From Bacteroidota bacterium (GTDB lineage Bacteria > Bacteroidota > Bacteroidia > Bacteroidales > F082), in NCBI GenBank assembly GCA_016845105.1, contig JAERTF010000147.1:1-64000 (forward strand): a DNA stretch of 64,000 nt. The letters are read 5' to 3'. A program made the position numbers and the translations under genes. Below are positions 33,846 through 43,026 of this stretch, piece by piece. How positions within the stretch are numbered: the first letter of the stretch is position 1; every line of letters starts with the position of its first letter. A model generated the notes under the pieces. The model was not told the origin of the DNA. It searched no databases and saw only the letters and a list, made by a program, of their open reading frames with translations.

Positions 33846-36263
33846 TTATTTTCCGAACGACTCCAAATAGAAATTACTCTTTTTCTTTTTCTTTTCTTTG
33901 CCATCTATATTATATATAAAGCTAACAATGAAATATTGTGATTCGTTTTTCCTACGATTTACCTGACTGTATTTATATCCGCTATCATCAACACCTTCCA
34001 AATCTAGGCCATAACGATATGTATTAAATAAATCAGAGATTTTAAATACCAGCCTTCCTCTATCTTTTATTATCCTTTTATTTAATGCCAGATCAATATA
34101 ATATCTCTCCATATATGTTCCCATAACATCAGGAAGTTTTGAGCGATAGTATCCGATTATTTGTAACCCTATTCCTGCCGGCAGCTTGAATTTGTTTGCA
34201 ATGTTACCAGTCCACCCTACATGTGACCTAACTATTGTATTTGGGCCATATTTCCCTTTAAGTGTTGTGTAAAAAACATTTCCGGATGTGCTGATATTCC
34301 ACCACTTTGTTGCTTTTAATGAAAAGGCAATCTCTCCTCCAAGTATTTTTGCATTATTGAGATTCATAAAGGTGACAATTAAAGCACTATCGTTTGATGC
34401 GGATTTAACTCTTGAAATGGCCTGATCAATGTTTCTGTAATATACAGATCCCGAACCAGAGAGTTTTTCGAATACAAGCCTAACTCCTGTCTCCAAAGTG
34501 TTAACATATTCTGGTTTTAGGTCAGGGTTACCAATATGCATATTTAGGATATCGGCATATTCATTGGTGTATGGGTTAAGCATTTTAATAGTTGGACGAT
34601 TTATACGCCTGTTATAGGATATGTATATACTTGTATTATCAGTATGTCGCCTTGAAATAGTAACAGAAGGGAAGATGTTAAAATAGTCATCTTTTTGTTT
34701 ATCTATCTGATGATTAGAAGTGTACTCACCCCTTAATCCAGACTGAAGATCAAAGTGCTTGAACTTTGCCTTTATGTCAATATAAAACCCATGAATATTT
34801 TGGATATAATGAAACTTATTGTTTAAGGAAGTATCACTTTTCCAAATTTCTGTGTAAGATTCATAGCTTTCCGATTTAAAATCATTTAGCAGATTTTTAC
34901 CGCTTAACTGGTATCCGGTTTCAAAAAGAAGATAATTACCGATAGATTGGGTATAGTTTAAAGAAAAAGCACCCTCTTTGTTTTTTTGTATGGATTTGGT
35001 GTTTTGCAATTGCTGATTTTCAATGGAGTATTCGGGATAATATCTATTGTCCATTTCATGCAGTTGGTTGAGTATTGAGTAATGGAAATTTGCATAAATT
35101 TTTTGACCCTCTCCACTAAATTTATATGTGTATTTAGCATTACCGTCGAGGGAATAATTATCCAGCCGTATGTCAATTTCTTTTTTTGATTCAAAAACAG
35201 ATTGGTCGTTTTCCAGCGTCACATAGCGTATATTTCTGTCTGCAGTATTGAATTTCTTAGAGCCTATCAGTGATAGCCCAAGTTGTTGATTATCTCTAAT
35301 TTGTTGATTATATCCGGCATTTAGAAAAACATCATTCAATATTTCATCCTGTCTGTCATATTGATAATAATCATGGGCATTAAAACTCTCATAATTTTTA
35401 CGAAGATGTTCCTTTGTTTGAAATTTGGTTTTGTGATTGTATCCGCCAACTACATGATAATTACACTTATCTGTAACTCCTGAATAACCAGCATTTCCTC
35501 CCATAGTTTCAGGCAGACCAGCATAAACCAAAACTGATGTTTTATTTTTTCCTTTATTGCCCGATTTCAGTACTATATTTATTATGCCAGACATACCTTC
35601 TGCATCATATTTAGCAGAAGGGTTATTAATAATCTCAATTTTTTCAATCTGGTCAGAAGGTATTTGGTCGAGTGATTTTACAAGCTCCGACCGGTTTCCA
35701 TTAAGCAACAAGGTAACTTTGTCGCTTCCACGGTACTGAAGTTGCCCGTTTATATCATAGTCAACTGAGGGCAGGGATTGAAGAACATCAACAGCTGAAC
35801 CACCAATTAAAGTAGTGTTCTTTTCTATGTTTACTGTTGTTTTTTCAATACCCTGTTGAACCAATTGCTTTTCAGCAGTTATATTAATTTCATTCAGGCT
35901 ATAGCTTTCTTTTGATAGGTTAACATTAAATTTAAGTTTTCTTGTATCAGCTAATATTGTAATTTCTTGCTTTTTATAGCCCATATATGATACGAGGAGT
36001 GTATACTCCCCAAACGGAACATCTGTAATTATATAATCCCCATTTATATCTGTAATTGCGAATGAGCTGAATTTAACACCTACTTTGTTCACAATTTGTA
36101 ACGATGCGAATGGTAGTCCTTCACCCGTAATTTCATCAGCAATCTTTCCTCTGATTTCGCATAGTTGGATATCTGAGGATTGTAGAAATCCGGTAAAAGA
36201 CATAAATAGTAATACTAGAACAATATTCCGGCCGCTTTTTTCACTAACTAACATCATAAACAA
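33846..36263 (-). CDS. TonB-dependent outer-membrane receptor, OMP_b-brl_3 type
   Basis: An 805-residue outer-membrane protein. A signal peptide (about 1-30) leads to a carboxypeptidase-regulatory-like domain (about 37-115). A plug-like segment follows (INNPSAKYDAEGMSGIINIV near 218), then a beta-barrel to the end. A related protein of this type imports unknown substrates with TonB. Unlike the SusC protein at 43 kb, no SusD partner is adjacent. The promoter at 36322-36341 includes a 6-bp inverted repeat around the -7 element, so it may be regulated. Confidence 0.9.
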   Translation of the reverse strand: MFMMLVSEKSGRNIVLVLLFMSFTGFLQSSDIQLCEIRGKIADEITGEGLPFASLQIVNKVGVKFSSFAITDINGDYIITDVPFGEYTLLVSYMGYKKQEITILADTRKLKFNVNLSKESYSLNEINITAEKQLVQQGIEKTTVNIEKNTTLIGGSAVDVLQSLPSVDYDINGQLQYRGSDKVTLLLNGNRSELVKSLDQIPSDQIEKIEIINNPSAKYDAEGMSGIINIVLKSGNKGKNKTSVLVYAGLPETMGGNAGYSGVTDKCNYHVVGGYNHKTKFQTKEHLRKNYESFNAHDYYQYDRQDEILNDVFLNAGYNQQIRDNQQLGLSLIGSKKFNTADRNIRYVTLENDQSVFESKKEIDIRLDNYSLDGNAKYTYKFSGEGQKIYANFHYSILNQLHEMDNRYYPEYSIENQQLQNTKSIQKNKEGAFSLNYTQSIGNYLLFETGYQLSGKNLLNDFKSESYESYTEIWKSDTSLNNKFHYIQNIHGFYIDIKAKFKHFDLQSGLRGEYTSNHQIDKQKDDYFNIFPSVTISRRHTDNTSIYISYNRRINRPTIKMLNPYTNEYADILNMHIGNPDLKPEYVNTLETGVRLVFEKLSGSGSVYYRNIDQAISRVKSASNDSALIVTFMNLNNAKILGGEIAFSLKATKWWNISTSGNVFYTTLKGKYGPNTIVRSHVGWTGNIANKFKLPAGIGLQIIGYYRSKLPDVMGTYMERYYIDLALNKRIIKDRGRLVFKISDLFNTYRYGLDLEGVDDSGYKYSQVNRRKNESQYFIVSFIYNIDGKEKKKKKSNFYLESFGK

Positions 36264-36321
36264 CTCTGTGTTGCCTCTTAAAATAAATTTTCTGAAAGTC
36301 CTATAATTAAGACTTGCACAA

Positions 36322-36341
36322 TGTTCGCAAAATTACGAACA
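36322..36341 (-). promoter_or_regulatory. -7 element inside an inverted repeat, upstream of the receptor gene
   Basis: TGTTCG (36322-36327) and CGAACA (36336-36341) form a perfect 6-bp inverted repeat. The 8 bases between them are the minus-strand -7 element TAATTTTG. The dyad is centred on the promoter, so it could be an operator. Confidence 0.45.
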
Positions 36342-36553
36342 ATATTGTTGTAATGGGTAATTATTTTTAATTAAAATCAGAGAATTACGATATGCTCTTC
36401 ATTTATGGTAGTTTAATTCGTTTAGGAAATGTTTATTGTTTCTTTTCGTGTATACTCTTAAAAAGGATTTTAAAATATTACAGATTTTGCGAAAGGAAAT
36501 TTATAGAAGGTAAAATCGAACACAAGCCCTATAATTAACTAAATGACAAAATG

Positions 36554-36808
36554 TTAACCATAAATTCGGAAGTTGCGAGAGTTGTTAATGGCAACAACTT
36601 TATTTTGTACTAGTTTGCAATGCTGCCGACAAGAACCACATGCAATTAGCATTTGTTCCCCATGCTTATCTGAAAGCTGATCCAGGGTTTGTGATTGTTG
36701 AAAATAGTCCTGTTGTCTGTAATTAGTAAACGGACATTGAGGATTTTCGCTGTTGTAAATACAATTGCGCATTAATCCAGATAGTTTCAACCAATTTAAT
36801 TCTGTCAT
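36554..36808 (-). CDS. Small cysteine-containing protein, unknown function
   Basis: An 84-residue protein beginning MTELNWLKLSGLMRNCIYN. Cysteines lie in the NPQCPF segment and in CGSCRQHC, suggesting a metal site. No known domain is recognised. It has a normal start codon, lies alone between two transcription units, and has few stops in its frame over 250 bases. I think it is a real gene, but evidence is limited. Confidence 0.55.
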   Translation of the reverse strand: MTELNWLKLSGLMRNCIYNSENPQCPFTNYRQQDYFQQSQTLDQLSDKHGEQMLIACGSCRQHCKLVQNKVVAINNSRNFRIYG

Positions 36809-36886
36809 AACTATTAAATATTATTTTTATAGTAATGACAAGAAAACGACCAATGGGTTACAATTATTTCCGGTAGTTATAATTAT

Positions 36887-37720
36887 TTAGTAATCTATTT
36901 CAATTATCACTGGTAAATGATCTGAAATACAGAGTCCATTTTTTCTTTTGTCATTAATATGAGTATACATTACAATGTCTAGGTTCTTTGTGAATATATA
37001 GTCGATTCTTTTCTGTGGGATAATATTTGGATCGAATGAGTTAAATGTACCCGGAATGTCTAATACACTTTTCTCTTCAATAATATTCAAAGGATCGTTT
37101 AATTCTTTGCTGAGCACTTTTATTGGGATACTATTAGGACCACAGTTTAGGTCTCCCATAACTATCACTGCAGAATCAGCAATTTTTAATTGTTTGATTT
37201 TCGATAATATTAACTTAACAGATTTATTCCTGGATTGTTTCCCCATATGATCAAAATGAGCGTTAAAGACATACATATTTTTCCCAGTTGCTTTATCGCT
37301 AAACCGACCATAGGTACATATTCTTTCCATTGATGCATCCCAGCCCACAGAAACCTTTTCCGGAGTATCTGATAACCAGAAAGTTTTTTGTGAAATTACT
37401 TCGTACTCGGTTGTATCATAATATATTGCCGAAAACTCCCCCCTATCTATTCCATCATCTCTGCCAACACCAATATAGCTGTAATTAGATGTGTTTTGCA
37501 AGATGTATTCAACCTGATCTAGCAACCCTTCCTGTATACCAATTATATCGGGCTGATAATAATCTATTAACCCCACAACCTCATTTTTTCTATTGTCCCA
37601 TGAGTTTTCATTGTCATTTGGGTTATCATATCTGATATTAAACGACATTAGTTTTATGCTTTGGCAGAGCAATTTGCCAGACCCTAACAACAAGATAATC
37701 AAGATTAACAAATATCTCAT
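36887..37720 (-). CDS. Exported endonuclease/exonuclease/phosphatase-fold hydrolase
   Basis: A 277-residue protein with an N-terminal signal peptide (MRYLLILIILLLGSGKLLCQ). The metal-dependent phosphodiesterase fold is seen as SFNIRYDNPND (27-37), IQEG near 65, GDLNCGPNS near 190, and the C-terminal ISDHLPVIIEI. These supply the family's Asn, Glu, Asp/Asn and His metal/catalytic ligands. The family includes nucleases, sphingomyelinases and phosphatases, and the protein often sits in Bacteroidota glycan loci. Here it is the last gene of the LacI-SusCD-PNGase F locus and may remove phosphate groups from glycans, an inference. Confidence 0.88.
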   Translation of the reverse strand: MRYLLILIILLLGSGKLLCQSIKLMSFNIRYDNPNDNENSWDNRKNEVVGLIDYYQPDIIGIQEGLLDQVEYILQNTSNYSYIGVGRDDGIDRGEFSAIYYDTTEYEVISQKTFWLSDTPEKVSVGWDASMERICTYGRFSDKATGKNMYVFNAHFDHMGKQSRNKSVKLILSKIKQLKIADSAVIVMGDLNCGPNSIPIKVLSKELNDPLNIIEEKSVLDIPGTFNSFDPNIIPQKRIDYIFTKNLDIVMYTHINDKRKNGLCISDHLPVIIEIDY

Positions 37721-37765
37721 AACAAATATTATTAATCAATATTAATTAAAAAAAGCAAAGGAACC

Positions 37766-39964
37766 CTATTTGGATACCACAACCTTTATTACAGAAGTTT
37801 TGTGCTGTGATTGAACCTTAAGAATATATATTCCATCCCTATAATTTGATAAATCAATATTATACACATTTGTACCCGCTAAACTAATGTTTTGTACAAC
37901 ACTCCCGTTAAGCTGATTAATAGTTATGCTTTCAATTGCTTCCCCATTAGTTGATCTGATGGTGTACAAACCTGAAGTAGGGTTAGGATATCCAATAAAG
38001 TTGTTGTCTTTCGATTGAATATTTTCAACATCAACTATATCCTCATTTGAATATTGGATAAAATATGTATGGCAGCGATAATGTGGCTCGGTGTGGCTTC
38101 CACCATTATATCCTGTGTTGTTGAAGTTTGTATATTCTTCTAGAACAAAGTCCAAAACAACCTCTTGTCCAGGGGTAAAATGACCTGCCATATCCCATTC
38201 CCAGGGTTGGACATCCTGTCCGGGGCACCATCCAGCCCTTGATAGGGTCCATGTGCCTGACTGATTGCTACAGGTGTTTTGATCACAATCATTTCGCCAT
38301 AGATTTTGCTCAAAGGTTTCTTCACCGTTAACCAGCAGGTGATGTGTGAAATTTGAGAATTCTGCAGCATTATGTGTATTTCCTTGCCCATGCCCAGTCA
38401 TTGTCATTCTTATTTTTGCTGCTTCGGTAACCTGATCAACCATAATTGCCATTTCAGGAAAATCGTATGATACTAGAGGGTCACCATATACCCAATTATT
38501 TTCACTCCAAAGCTTATCTACTTTGGTAAATGGATATTCGGGAGTTCCTTCTTGTAGTTCAATTTCGATGGAAACCAGCCAACCTGAAGCTCCCCAAACC
38601 TGAACATAACTTACCCAATCCACCTTGTCAATAAGAAGCGATCTGAAATCGGTAATATCCCAAGTCCAATCGCCACAGGCTTTTCCATATGGAGTTATAT
38701 ATCTGGCAATCTCATAAACCTCTTCATTTTTCACAATATTAACCATAGCAGGCTGGTCCCATGGGTCGCATCCTCCTGTTGGGCATTCCAAATTGATATT
38801 TAAATAAACATGGCTGTACTCACCTAAGTTTTCAGGCATATAAACAGCCTTTGTGTGCGACTGACCATATCCACCATAATTATGACGTTTTTGGTTAAAT
38901 ATCATGTGGTTAAGCGATTGTTCAATGGTTTCTGATAGCTCATCGTTGTCCGTATTTAAATCTCCCTCCAATGATGTATAACCTGTTATTTCTATTTCAG
39001 TAAAGCTACTAAGATCAACAAGTTCGGTGAAGGTGTGAATGTAAGTTTGAAAAGGTTCAATATCAACATTAATTGTTTCTGTTACTAAATCACCATTGTT
39101 TATACTGTATGAGACATCAAAATCAGTTACGGTTTCTGTTGCAAAATTTTTAATCTCTATTTTAATTTTTTCGGATGAGGTAAAACCACTTCCCAGAACT
39201 GATGGATATGCAATGCCAATTACACCAACATCCGCAGTTACAGGCTGAAATCCATCTACCCAAGCATCTTCGCTCATGTTTATTAGTTGACCATTATTAT
39301 TATTTACAGAATTGTCCGCAGTTGTATTTCCAGTCCCCTCATTCATCGGATAATATGCAACCAAACCTATTTCGGTTCCATTTAATTCATTACTCATATT
39401 TGCCTGAATTTCAGCTTCGGTACGTGCGGTACTCCAAATTCGTACCTCATCAAGTTTTCCGTTCCAAAATCTGCCAGGCCATGTGGGATTATCACCAATA
39501 TTTACAACAACTCCAGCTCCAAGAGTTAAGTCTCCAATTGCATCTTCAGTATTTTGAAGTACACCATTTATATACATTTTTAATTGTGTACCATTGTATA
39601 CACCGGCAATATGATACCATGCATTAGTACCCATTAATTGAGGGGTGGCAACAGATTTCCACTCTTCTTCAACTGATATTGTAAACTCAACGCGTCCGTT
39701 TTCTCCTGCGCTTAAGCAATATCCTTTATCGGGGTTGGTCCCTTGTTTGCTAACAATTACTCCTGCCCAAATACTGCTTTGCCATTCTTCTGCATTTATC
39801 CATGCTTCTATGGTTAGTGCTTCCGTGGGGTTTAATTCCGGGCTATCCAAAATTCCTACCTTATCGTTTAAACCATCAAAATCCAAAGCAAAATTTTGTG
39901 CTGCTACATTTAGTGTGGCTATTACTAGAGCCAACATCAGCAATATTGAATATCTTTTTTTCAT
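37766..39964 (-). CDS. Secreted PNGase F-like glycosidase with LamG and T9SS domains
   Basis: A 732-residue exported protein. A signal peptide (about 1-22, ends VAAQ) is followed by a LamG-like jellyroll domain (about 23-215) and an intermediate domain. The PNGase F-like catalytic part (about 340-640) has CDPWDQPAMVNIV, the ARYITPYGKACGDWTWDITD region, and RAGWCPG near 580, and ends before a T9SS type A sorting domain (about 655-732). PNGase F cleaves the amide bond between Asn and the first N-acetylglucosamine of N-glycans. The precise catalytic residues could not be checked here. In a SusCD operon this suggests deglycosylation of host or environmental glycoproteins. Confidence 0.82.
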   Translation of the reverse strand: MKKRYSILLMLALVIATLNVAAQNFALDFDGLNDKVGILDSPELNPTEALTIEAWINAEEWQSSIWAGVIVSKQGTNPDKGYCLSAGENGRVEFTISVEEEWKSVATPQLMGTNAWYHIAGVYNGTQLKMYINGVLQNTEDAIGDLTLGAGVVVNIGDNPTWPGRFWNGKLDEVRIWSTARTEAEIQANMSNELNGTEIGLVAYYPMNEGTGNTTADNSVNNNNGQLINMSEDAWVDGFQPVTADVGVIGIAYPSVLGSGFTSSEKIKIEIKNFATETVTDFDVSYSINNGDLVTETINVDIEPFQTYIHTFTELVDLSSFTEIEITGYTSLEGDLNTDNDELSETIEQSLNHMIFNQKRHNYGGYGQSHTKAVYMPENLGEYSHVYLNINLECPTGGCDPWDQPAMVNIVKNEEVYEIARYITPYGKACGDWTWDITDFRSLLIDKVDWVSYVQVWGASGWLVSIEIELQEGTPEYPFTKVDKLWSENNWVYGDPLVSYDFPEMAIMVDQVTEAAKIRMTMTGHGQGNTHNAAEFSNFTHHLLVNGEETFEQNLWRNDCDQNTCSNQSGTWTLSRAGWCPGQDVQPWEWDMAGHFTPGQEVVLDFVLEEYTNFNNTGYNGGSHTEPHYRCHTYFIQYSNEDIVDVENIQSKDNNFIGYPNPTSGLYTIRSTNGEAIESITINQLNGSVVQNISLAGTNVYNIDLSNYRDGIYILKVQSQHKTSVIKVVVSK

Positions 39965-39968
39965 ATGA

Positions 39969-41477
39969 TTATTTATTTCGAATTATTTTTCTAACTATTT
40001 TTTGATTATTACTTTCTATTTTGACAAAATATATTCCTGCTTTTAAATTAGTGAAATCAATTTGCTGTTGAGCATTAAATACCTCATGTTTACAAACCAA
40101 ACTTCCGCTTGTACTATATACCGATACCAATGTATTTTTTGGTATGCAGTTAATAATTAGGCTTCCTGAAACGGGATTTGGCCCAATGGTAAGGTTTCGA
40201 AAAACAGATTCAGAAACGTCATCTGGTCCCTGGATGGGGAACTCCTCTGTTGAATATCCAAGTGCATAATAACCCTCTTCAAAATCATAATTAAGAACTT
40301 GAAAAACTCCAGCAAATGGCATTGAAATAGACGATACCGCTCTAAAGTTATCCTGATCAGACGACCTATGGAGCAATGCATAATGACCAGCTGCTCCCGA
40401 GATAGGAATTCCATCATCCATTCCAGCATCCTCATACATTATTGTAAAACTTCCTGATACATCACCGCCTTTATTTATATACCATTCTCTTTTTGTTCTT
40501 ACAAAGTTTACGGGTTCTGTAGCTGGTTCAAAGGTGTTTGTTGTGCCTTCTAGTCCATTGTATCCCGACACAAGATATTTCCGAAAATCTTTCTCTGGTA
40601 TGTTTGCAATTAGAATAATTCCATAATCCGTAAGAAGCTTGTGATAGTTTTCAGAATTTCTATACCAAATTGCATCAACATCAATCATGGTTGACATTAT
40701 TTCATTACCAACCGGAGCTGATGAAACAGCCCAGCTTGTGCTTTGATGATCGTAGTTCGACAATATCCCATCAAATCCATTTATACTAACATCAGGAATA
40801 TCTTTACCGTCAGCCTCATTAAAATTATAGTAAGCTACTAAGCCTTCTTCATTGCCAAGAAGTTGATTATGCATATTGGCTTGGATTTGTTGTTGTGTTA
40901 GTGCAATATTCCAAATCCTTACCTCATCCATGTCGCCATAAAACTGAAACGACAATAAATCCCAAGGGGCATTTCCAATAATAAATGGCCTGTCGTTTGA
41001 CACAATTGGGGTGTTGGGGAACATTGTTGTTTCGCCTGCAAGCATTCCGTTTACATAACTTTTTATACTCCCGCTTGAAACGGAATACGTTGAAACAATG
41101 TGTACAAACGATGAATCGGGTGGCATGGGCCCATCTCCCGGGCGTGGCACCTCCTGTTTTGTGGGATTGAAATATTCGGCATAAACATGTAGGTTTTCAA
41201 AACCAAGTACATACCCATTATCGATGGGCTCGTTATAAAGTATCTTTCCCATAAACTTTCTGTTTTCGGCAAATGTATATGCCCTTACCCAAGCCTCTAG
41301 TGTTAACTCTCCACCGAGGTTAAAGGCATCATCGTTACCACAATCAATATACAGTGATGGTTGTCCGGTGGTGTTCCATGTGAGGTAATCGATCGACCAG
41401 CATTTATTTTCTGATTGCGCATGGATTTGACCACTTATTAGTAATAATAAGATCAATTTAAGTATCGTTTTATTCAT
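39969..41477 (-). CDS. Secreted LamG-domain protein with T9SS sorting domain
   Basis: A 502-residue exported protein. The ATG at 41475-41477 gives a proper signal peptide (MNKTILKLILLLLISGQIHAQ), whereas the frame's earlier Met at 41528 runs into the susD gene. A LamG-like jellyroll (about 25-230, GGELTLEAWVRAY) is followed by a beta-rich region and a T9SS sorting domain ending KIVRKIIRNK. The LamG domain may bind carbohydrate or protein. It lies between SusD and the PNGase F-like gene and so is probably part of the same surface complex. Confidence 0.85.
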   Translation of the reverse strand: MNKTILKLILLLLISGQIHAQSENKCWSIDYLTWNTTGQPSLYIDCGNDDAFNLGGELTLEAWVRAYTFAENRKFMGKILYNEPIDNGYVLGFENLHVYAEYFNPTKQEVPRPGDGPMPPDSSFVHIVSTYSVSSGSIKSYVNGMLAGETTMFPNTPIVSNDRPFIIGNAPWDLLSFQFYGDMDEVRIWNIALTQQQIQANMHNQLLGNEEGLVAYYNFNEADGKDIPDVSINGFDGILSNYDHQSTSWAVSSAPVGNEIMSTMIDVDAIWYRNSENYHKLLTDYGIILIANIPEKDFRKYLVSGYNGLEGTTNTFEPATEPVNFVRTKREWYINKGGDVSGSFTIMYEDAGMDDGIPISGAAGHYALLHRSSDQDNFRAVSSISMPFAGVFQVLNYDFEEGYYALGYSTEEFPIQGPDDVSESVFRNLTIGPNPVSGSLIINCIPKNTLVSVYSTSGSLVCKHEVFNAQQQIDFTNLKAGIYFVKIESNNQKIVRKIIRNK

Positions 41478-41493
41478 ATCAATAATATTTAGT

Positions 41494-43017
41494 TTATTCC
41501 TTATCCCACCACAACTTGGTGAACTCATTGTCGGGACCTTGTTTTGATACCGCGTTCAGGTAGTTTTGACGGTTAAATGTAAATTCTGAATATGGATATC
41601 TTAACCTTACAGGAAAAATATCATTGTTTATGGTATTTCCATAAAAATCCAATAGCTGTGGAAATCCTGTTCTGCGATAATCTGCATAAGATTCAAATAC
41701 ATTTTCATATGCAAAAAGGATCCATTTTTGTGTAATTATTTTTTCAAGAGTAATATCGCCAATTGAGTTTATATAATTTGTAATTTGAATATCGCCAATG
41801 GTATTATCATTATTTGGATATTGATTCATATATTCCATATGTGATCTAATACCTTGTTGTAAATGGTCATTGGCATTGCCGTCCCATAATCCCATTAGCG
41901 CTGCTTCTGCTTTTAGAAAACAAACTTCACTATGGGTAAGAATGGGGAATGGTCGCTCGTTATTCATGTACCATAAGCCAATTCGACTTACATCGCCCCA
42001 CTGACCAAGGGGATCACCCAATTGAGCGTCAAGGTTGTAGTTATCCCATGTTTCGCTATTATATGGGAGTAAATTAGGAACACCTCTATATTCATCAATA
42101 AAAGGGTAGGTTATGGAGAGGGTGGTTTTTTCAAGCAAAAATGATATTCTTGGATCAGATGTTTCAACCAACAAGTCAACCAAAAATTTACTAGGGTTTA
42201 TATAAGACGAACCTTCTTCGTACCTAATACCCCCAGCTTCGAATAGTGGCTTGTTGAAAACACTATTGTACTTAAATGATGCTATTTGGTCGTTTGACTC
42301 AATTAATGGCAATGGTTTTATATCATTTATAACAGAAGTTGACAATTCCACATCAACATTGGAAATCCTAATGGCTAAACGTAATCGCAATGAATTGGCA
42401 AACCTTATCCAGCTATCCATATTTCCTCCATAAATAAGGTCTGAATCTGAACTGAAAAAGCTTTTAGAATCATCAAATAGATTAATTGCATCTTTAAGAT
42501 CTCCGAGCATTTGTATATAAATGTCTTTCTGGGTATCATATTGTGGTGTAAACTCCAGTTCAGGGTTACCTTTTAGTGCTTCTGAATATGGTGCATCTCC
42601 CCAAAGGTCAGTAATTCGATGCATTATATAAGTTTTCCAAACTAAGGATGCAGCTTTCAGGTTGTCCATATCAGGATTGTCATTTGCCTGAACTATTATT
42701 ACCTGGACATTATTCATAGCATCGATATAGTTTTCACTCCAGAATCCATCTCCACCTGCAGGAGAAGGATATTCGTTTCCGGGCTCAATTCCGCCACGTG
42801 ACGCGAAATACATTACCCAATGTTGTAATCCAGTATACTCCAGGTGAGATGCTGTTAAGTAATTACCCATTCCTCGTTTTACTGAATATTTAAATAGCAA
42901 TTGTGGGTCGGTTGTCTGTGGATTATTCGGATCAGTATTTAGATCAGTAATTTCTTTTAAACACGATGAAAGCAAAGCCACCACACTAAACATCAATATT
43001 ATATATTTAAATTTCAT
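41494..43017 (-). CDS. SusD/RagB family outer-membrane nutrient-binding lipoprotein
   Basis: A 507-residue surface lipoprotein. The lipobox LLSSC (Cys19) follows the signal peptide. SusD-type helices include TDPQLLFKYSVKRGMGNYL and WKTYIMHRITDLWGDAPYSE near 125-145, and it ends with the family-type TKLWWDKE tail. It should bind the glycan and feed it to the SusC transporter encoded directly upstream (9-base gap). Here its partner genes suggest an N-glycan or glycoprotein substrate. Confidence 0.93.
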   Translation of the reverse strand: MKFKYIILMFSVVALLSSCLKEITDLNTDPNNPQTTDPQLLFKYSVKRGMGNYLTASHLEYTGLQHWVMYFASRGGIEPGNEYPSPAGGDGFWSENYIDAMNNVQVIIVQANDNPDMDNLKAASLVWKTYIMHRITDLWGDAPYSEALKGNPELEFTPQYDTQKDIYIQMLGDLKDAINLFDDSKSFFSSDSDLIYGGNMDSWIRFANSLRLRLAIRISNVDVELSTSVINDIKPLPLIESNDQIASFKYNSVFNKPLFEAGGIRYEEGSSYINPSKFLVDLLVETSDPRISFLLEKTTLSITYPFIDEYRGVPNLLPYNSETWDNYNLDAQLGDPLGQWGDVSRIGLWYMNNERPFPILTHSEVCFLKAEAALMGLWDGNANDHLQQGIRSHMEYMNQYPNNDNTIGDIQITNYINSIGDITLEKIITQKWILFAYENVFESYADYRRTGFPQLLDFYGNTINNDIFPVRLRYPYSEFTFNRQNYLNAVSKQGPDNEFTKLWWDKE

Positions 43018-43026
43018 TGTTGCAGT

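Noticed and set aside
39202-39627. 141-residue Gln/His-rich plus-strand frame
   Set aside because: It is antisense to the LamG and catalytic region of the PNGase F-like gene and has the biased composition expected for such shadows.
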